DNA from: Eutreptiella sp. 'Long Island Sound 2002'
Taxonomy: Eukaryota; Euglenozoa; Euglenophyceae; Eutreptiales; Eutreptiaceae
Length of the DNA stretch: 64,000 nucleotides
Assembly: GCA_964036045.1 (NCBI GenBank)
Contig: OZ038383.1
Coordinates: 114,301,241-114,365,240 of the forward strand
Direction: 5' to 3'
Shown here: positions 62,948 to 64,000 of the stretch, in pieces
Layout: the number at the start of each line of letters is the position of its first letter
Position numbering within the stretch: the stretch's first letter is position 1
The notes under the pieces: model-generated
What the model was told of the DNA's origin: nothing
The model's input: the letters and a program-made list of their open reading frames with translations, nothing else
The model's database searches: none
Position numbers and translations under genes: made by a program

Positions 62948-63613
62948 ATGTCGGCGCACCACACCCACCACCACCACCACCACCACCATCACCTCTACAA
63001 CATTGACCCTGACGCCGGCGAGCTCATCCCCCCCCAACCCCCACCACCCCAGCACCAGGCAGCCCCCCCCGCACCAAGAGCGGAGCCGACGCGGATGGCC
63101 TCGGCGGGGGGGGGGCGGGGCGCGGCACCGGCGCCGCAGGCACAGGGGCAGCAGCGGGAGCCGGCGCGAGGGGCAGAGGGGGCCCGGCCCTGGGACCGGG
63201 ACTGGGGCACGGTCCCGGACCCTCTGGGGGATGAGGCCCTCCCCCTGGTGGGGAGGTGTACGGGTGGTTGAGCTGGGCCAACCAGGGGACCACCAGGGGG
63301 TTGAGCAACCGGCCCTTCGATCCCGTGCTCCTCCGGAGGGACGGGAGGAAACCGGGAGGTACCCCCGGGGGGATGGGCAGGCCCACAGGACCACGAGAGG
63401 GTCCTCAGGTCAGTGATCCAGGCGGCGTGGCCCGACAGGCAGCCAACGTGGCCGGCCTTCCTGAAAGGGGGAGCGGTACTCCGCATCACGGACGCGGAAG
63501 CCAACAACTGGCTCCCCCGGGCCTTGCGCAGCGCCCTCGCCCACTGGCGCTACCGCCGGCGCAACCCGCCACCGCCACAGCCCCAGCCCCCGCACAAGCG
63601 CTGGCGCAGGTGA
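62948..63613 (+). pseudogene. LINE-A-region ORF with poly-His N-terminus, frame-broken
   Basis: ATG at 62948 starts MSAHHTH followed by a CAC repeat encoding about nine His, then LYNIDPDAGELIPP. The sense reading shifts near 63250 and again near 63410 (G runs), continuing as YGWLSWANQGTTRGLSNRPF and then AWPDRQPTWPAFLKGGAVL and NNWLPRALRSALAHWRYRRR to TGA 63611-63613. It may be the start of another LINE-A ORF. Family unknown. Confidence 0.4.
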
Positions 63614-64000
63614 CGGCCCAGACGGCGGACGCGAGAAAGTGGGGGGGGGAGCTGGGCCCCCCGACCCACGCCCCTCATACGATACGGCGTGACGGAGGAG
63701 CGCGCGCCACCTCCCGCGGGAGGGAGGGCAGAGACAGCGAGCGCGGGGGGGAACCTACTGCCCCGCAGCCCGCTAACCGCTGACCGCTAACCCTCACGGC
63801 CGGCCCCGGCCGGCCAGCGCCGCGCGACGACGGCGGGGGGGACGAGGGGCCCCAGCGAGGGCCTGCACAAGGGTCCGACTCTAGATAGAGGGGGGCGGGG
63901 GAAGAACGCAACCCCCCAGCCGACGGCTGGTCCCAGGGGCCCGGACCGCCAGGCCGCCCCCCCTCGGCCGTCAGGGGGCGCCGCCAGGGGACCAGAGGGC
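63614..64000. other. No feature recognised
   Basis: GC-rich sequence after the last coding-like segment; I see no gene, repeat or RNA in it before the window ends. Confidence 0.4.

Overview
This window is eukaryotic, GC-rich, and made almost entirely of retrotransposons nested inside one another. No intact cellular gene, rRNA or ordinary tRNA gene is visible. Chromodomain Ty3/gypsy elements, a Penelope-like element, LINEs with RNase H and a fragment of a pyrophosphate-dependent phosphofructokinase (PFP) suggest a large, repeat-rich protist or algal genome. The species cannot be named from the sequence.

Layout, outermost to innermost. (1) LINE-A, plus strand, is the oldest layer and occupies 1-4143 and 62233-64000. 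It holds the 3' part of an ORF2 (RNase H tail, CCHC knuckle) and several further ORFs. (2) Gypsy-1, minus strand, is inserted in LINE-A and spans 4144-62232. It has TG..CA LTRs of about 3 kb, a polypurine tract, gag, protease and RT-RNaseH-integrase-chromodomain. Its right LTR was later split twice. (3a) A 3.93-kb Penelope-like element, minus strand, lies at 18961-22890 with 330-bp terminal direct repeats and an 8-bp target duplication. (3b) LINE-B, minus strand, lies at 23506-60411. It is bounded by a 13-bp target duplication and ends 3' in a (TACC)n tail. Without its own insertion it is about 25.5 kb. It carries ORF1, an endonuclease-RT-RNaseH ORF2, an overlapping ORF3 with a Ulp1-like cysteine protease motif and a proline-rich tail, a captured PFP fragment, and about 9 kb of 5' repeats rich in small hairpins. 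(4) Gypsy-2, plus strand, lies at 34157-45549 inside the RT domain of LINE-B ORF2. Its 798-bp LTRs differ at 5 positions, its target duplication is a perfect 5 bp, and its gag and pol are in one frame separated by a single UGA.

Three features recur. First, gag/pol-type junctions in three unrelated elements are an in-frame stop followed by CGG, the UGA-CGG type of leaky-stop context; in gypsy-2 a 9-bp hairpin follows. Second, many other frame breaks fall on runs of six or more G or C, so slippage or assembly error must be considered before calling those elements dead. Third, LINE-A and LINE-B both carry extra ORFs downstream of ORF2.

Coordinates of element ends come from comparing duplicated sequences within the window and are good to a base or two. 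Protein calls rest on motif recognition by eye.
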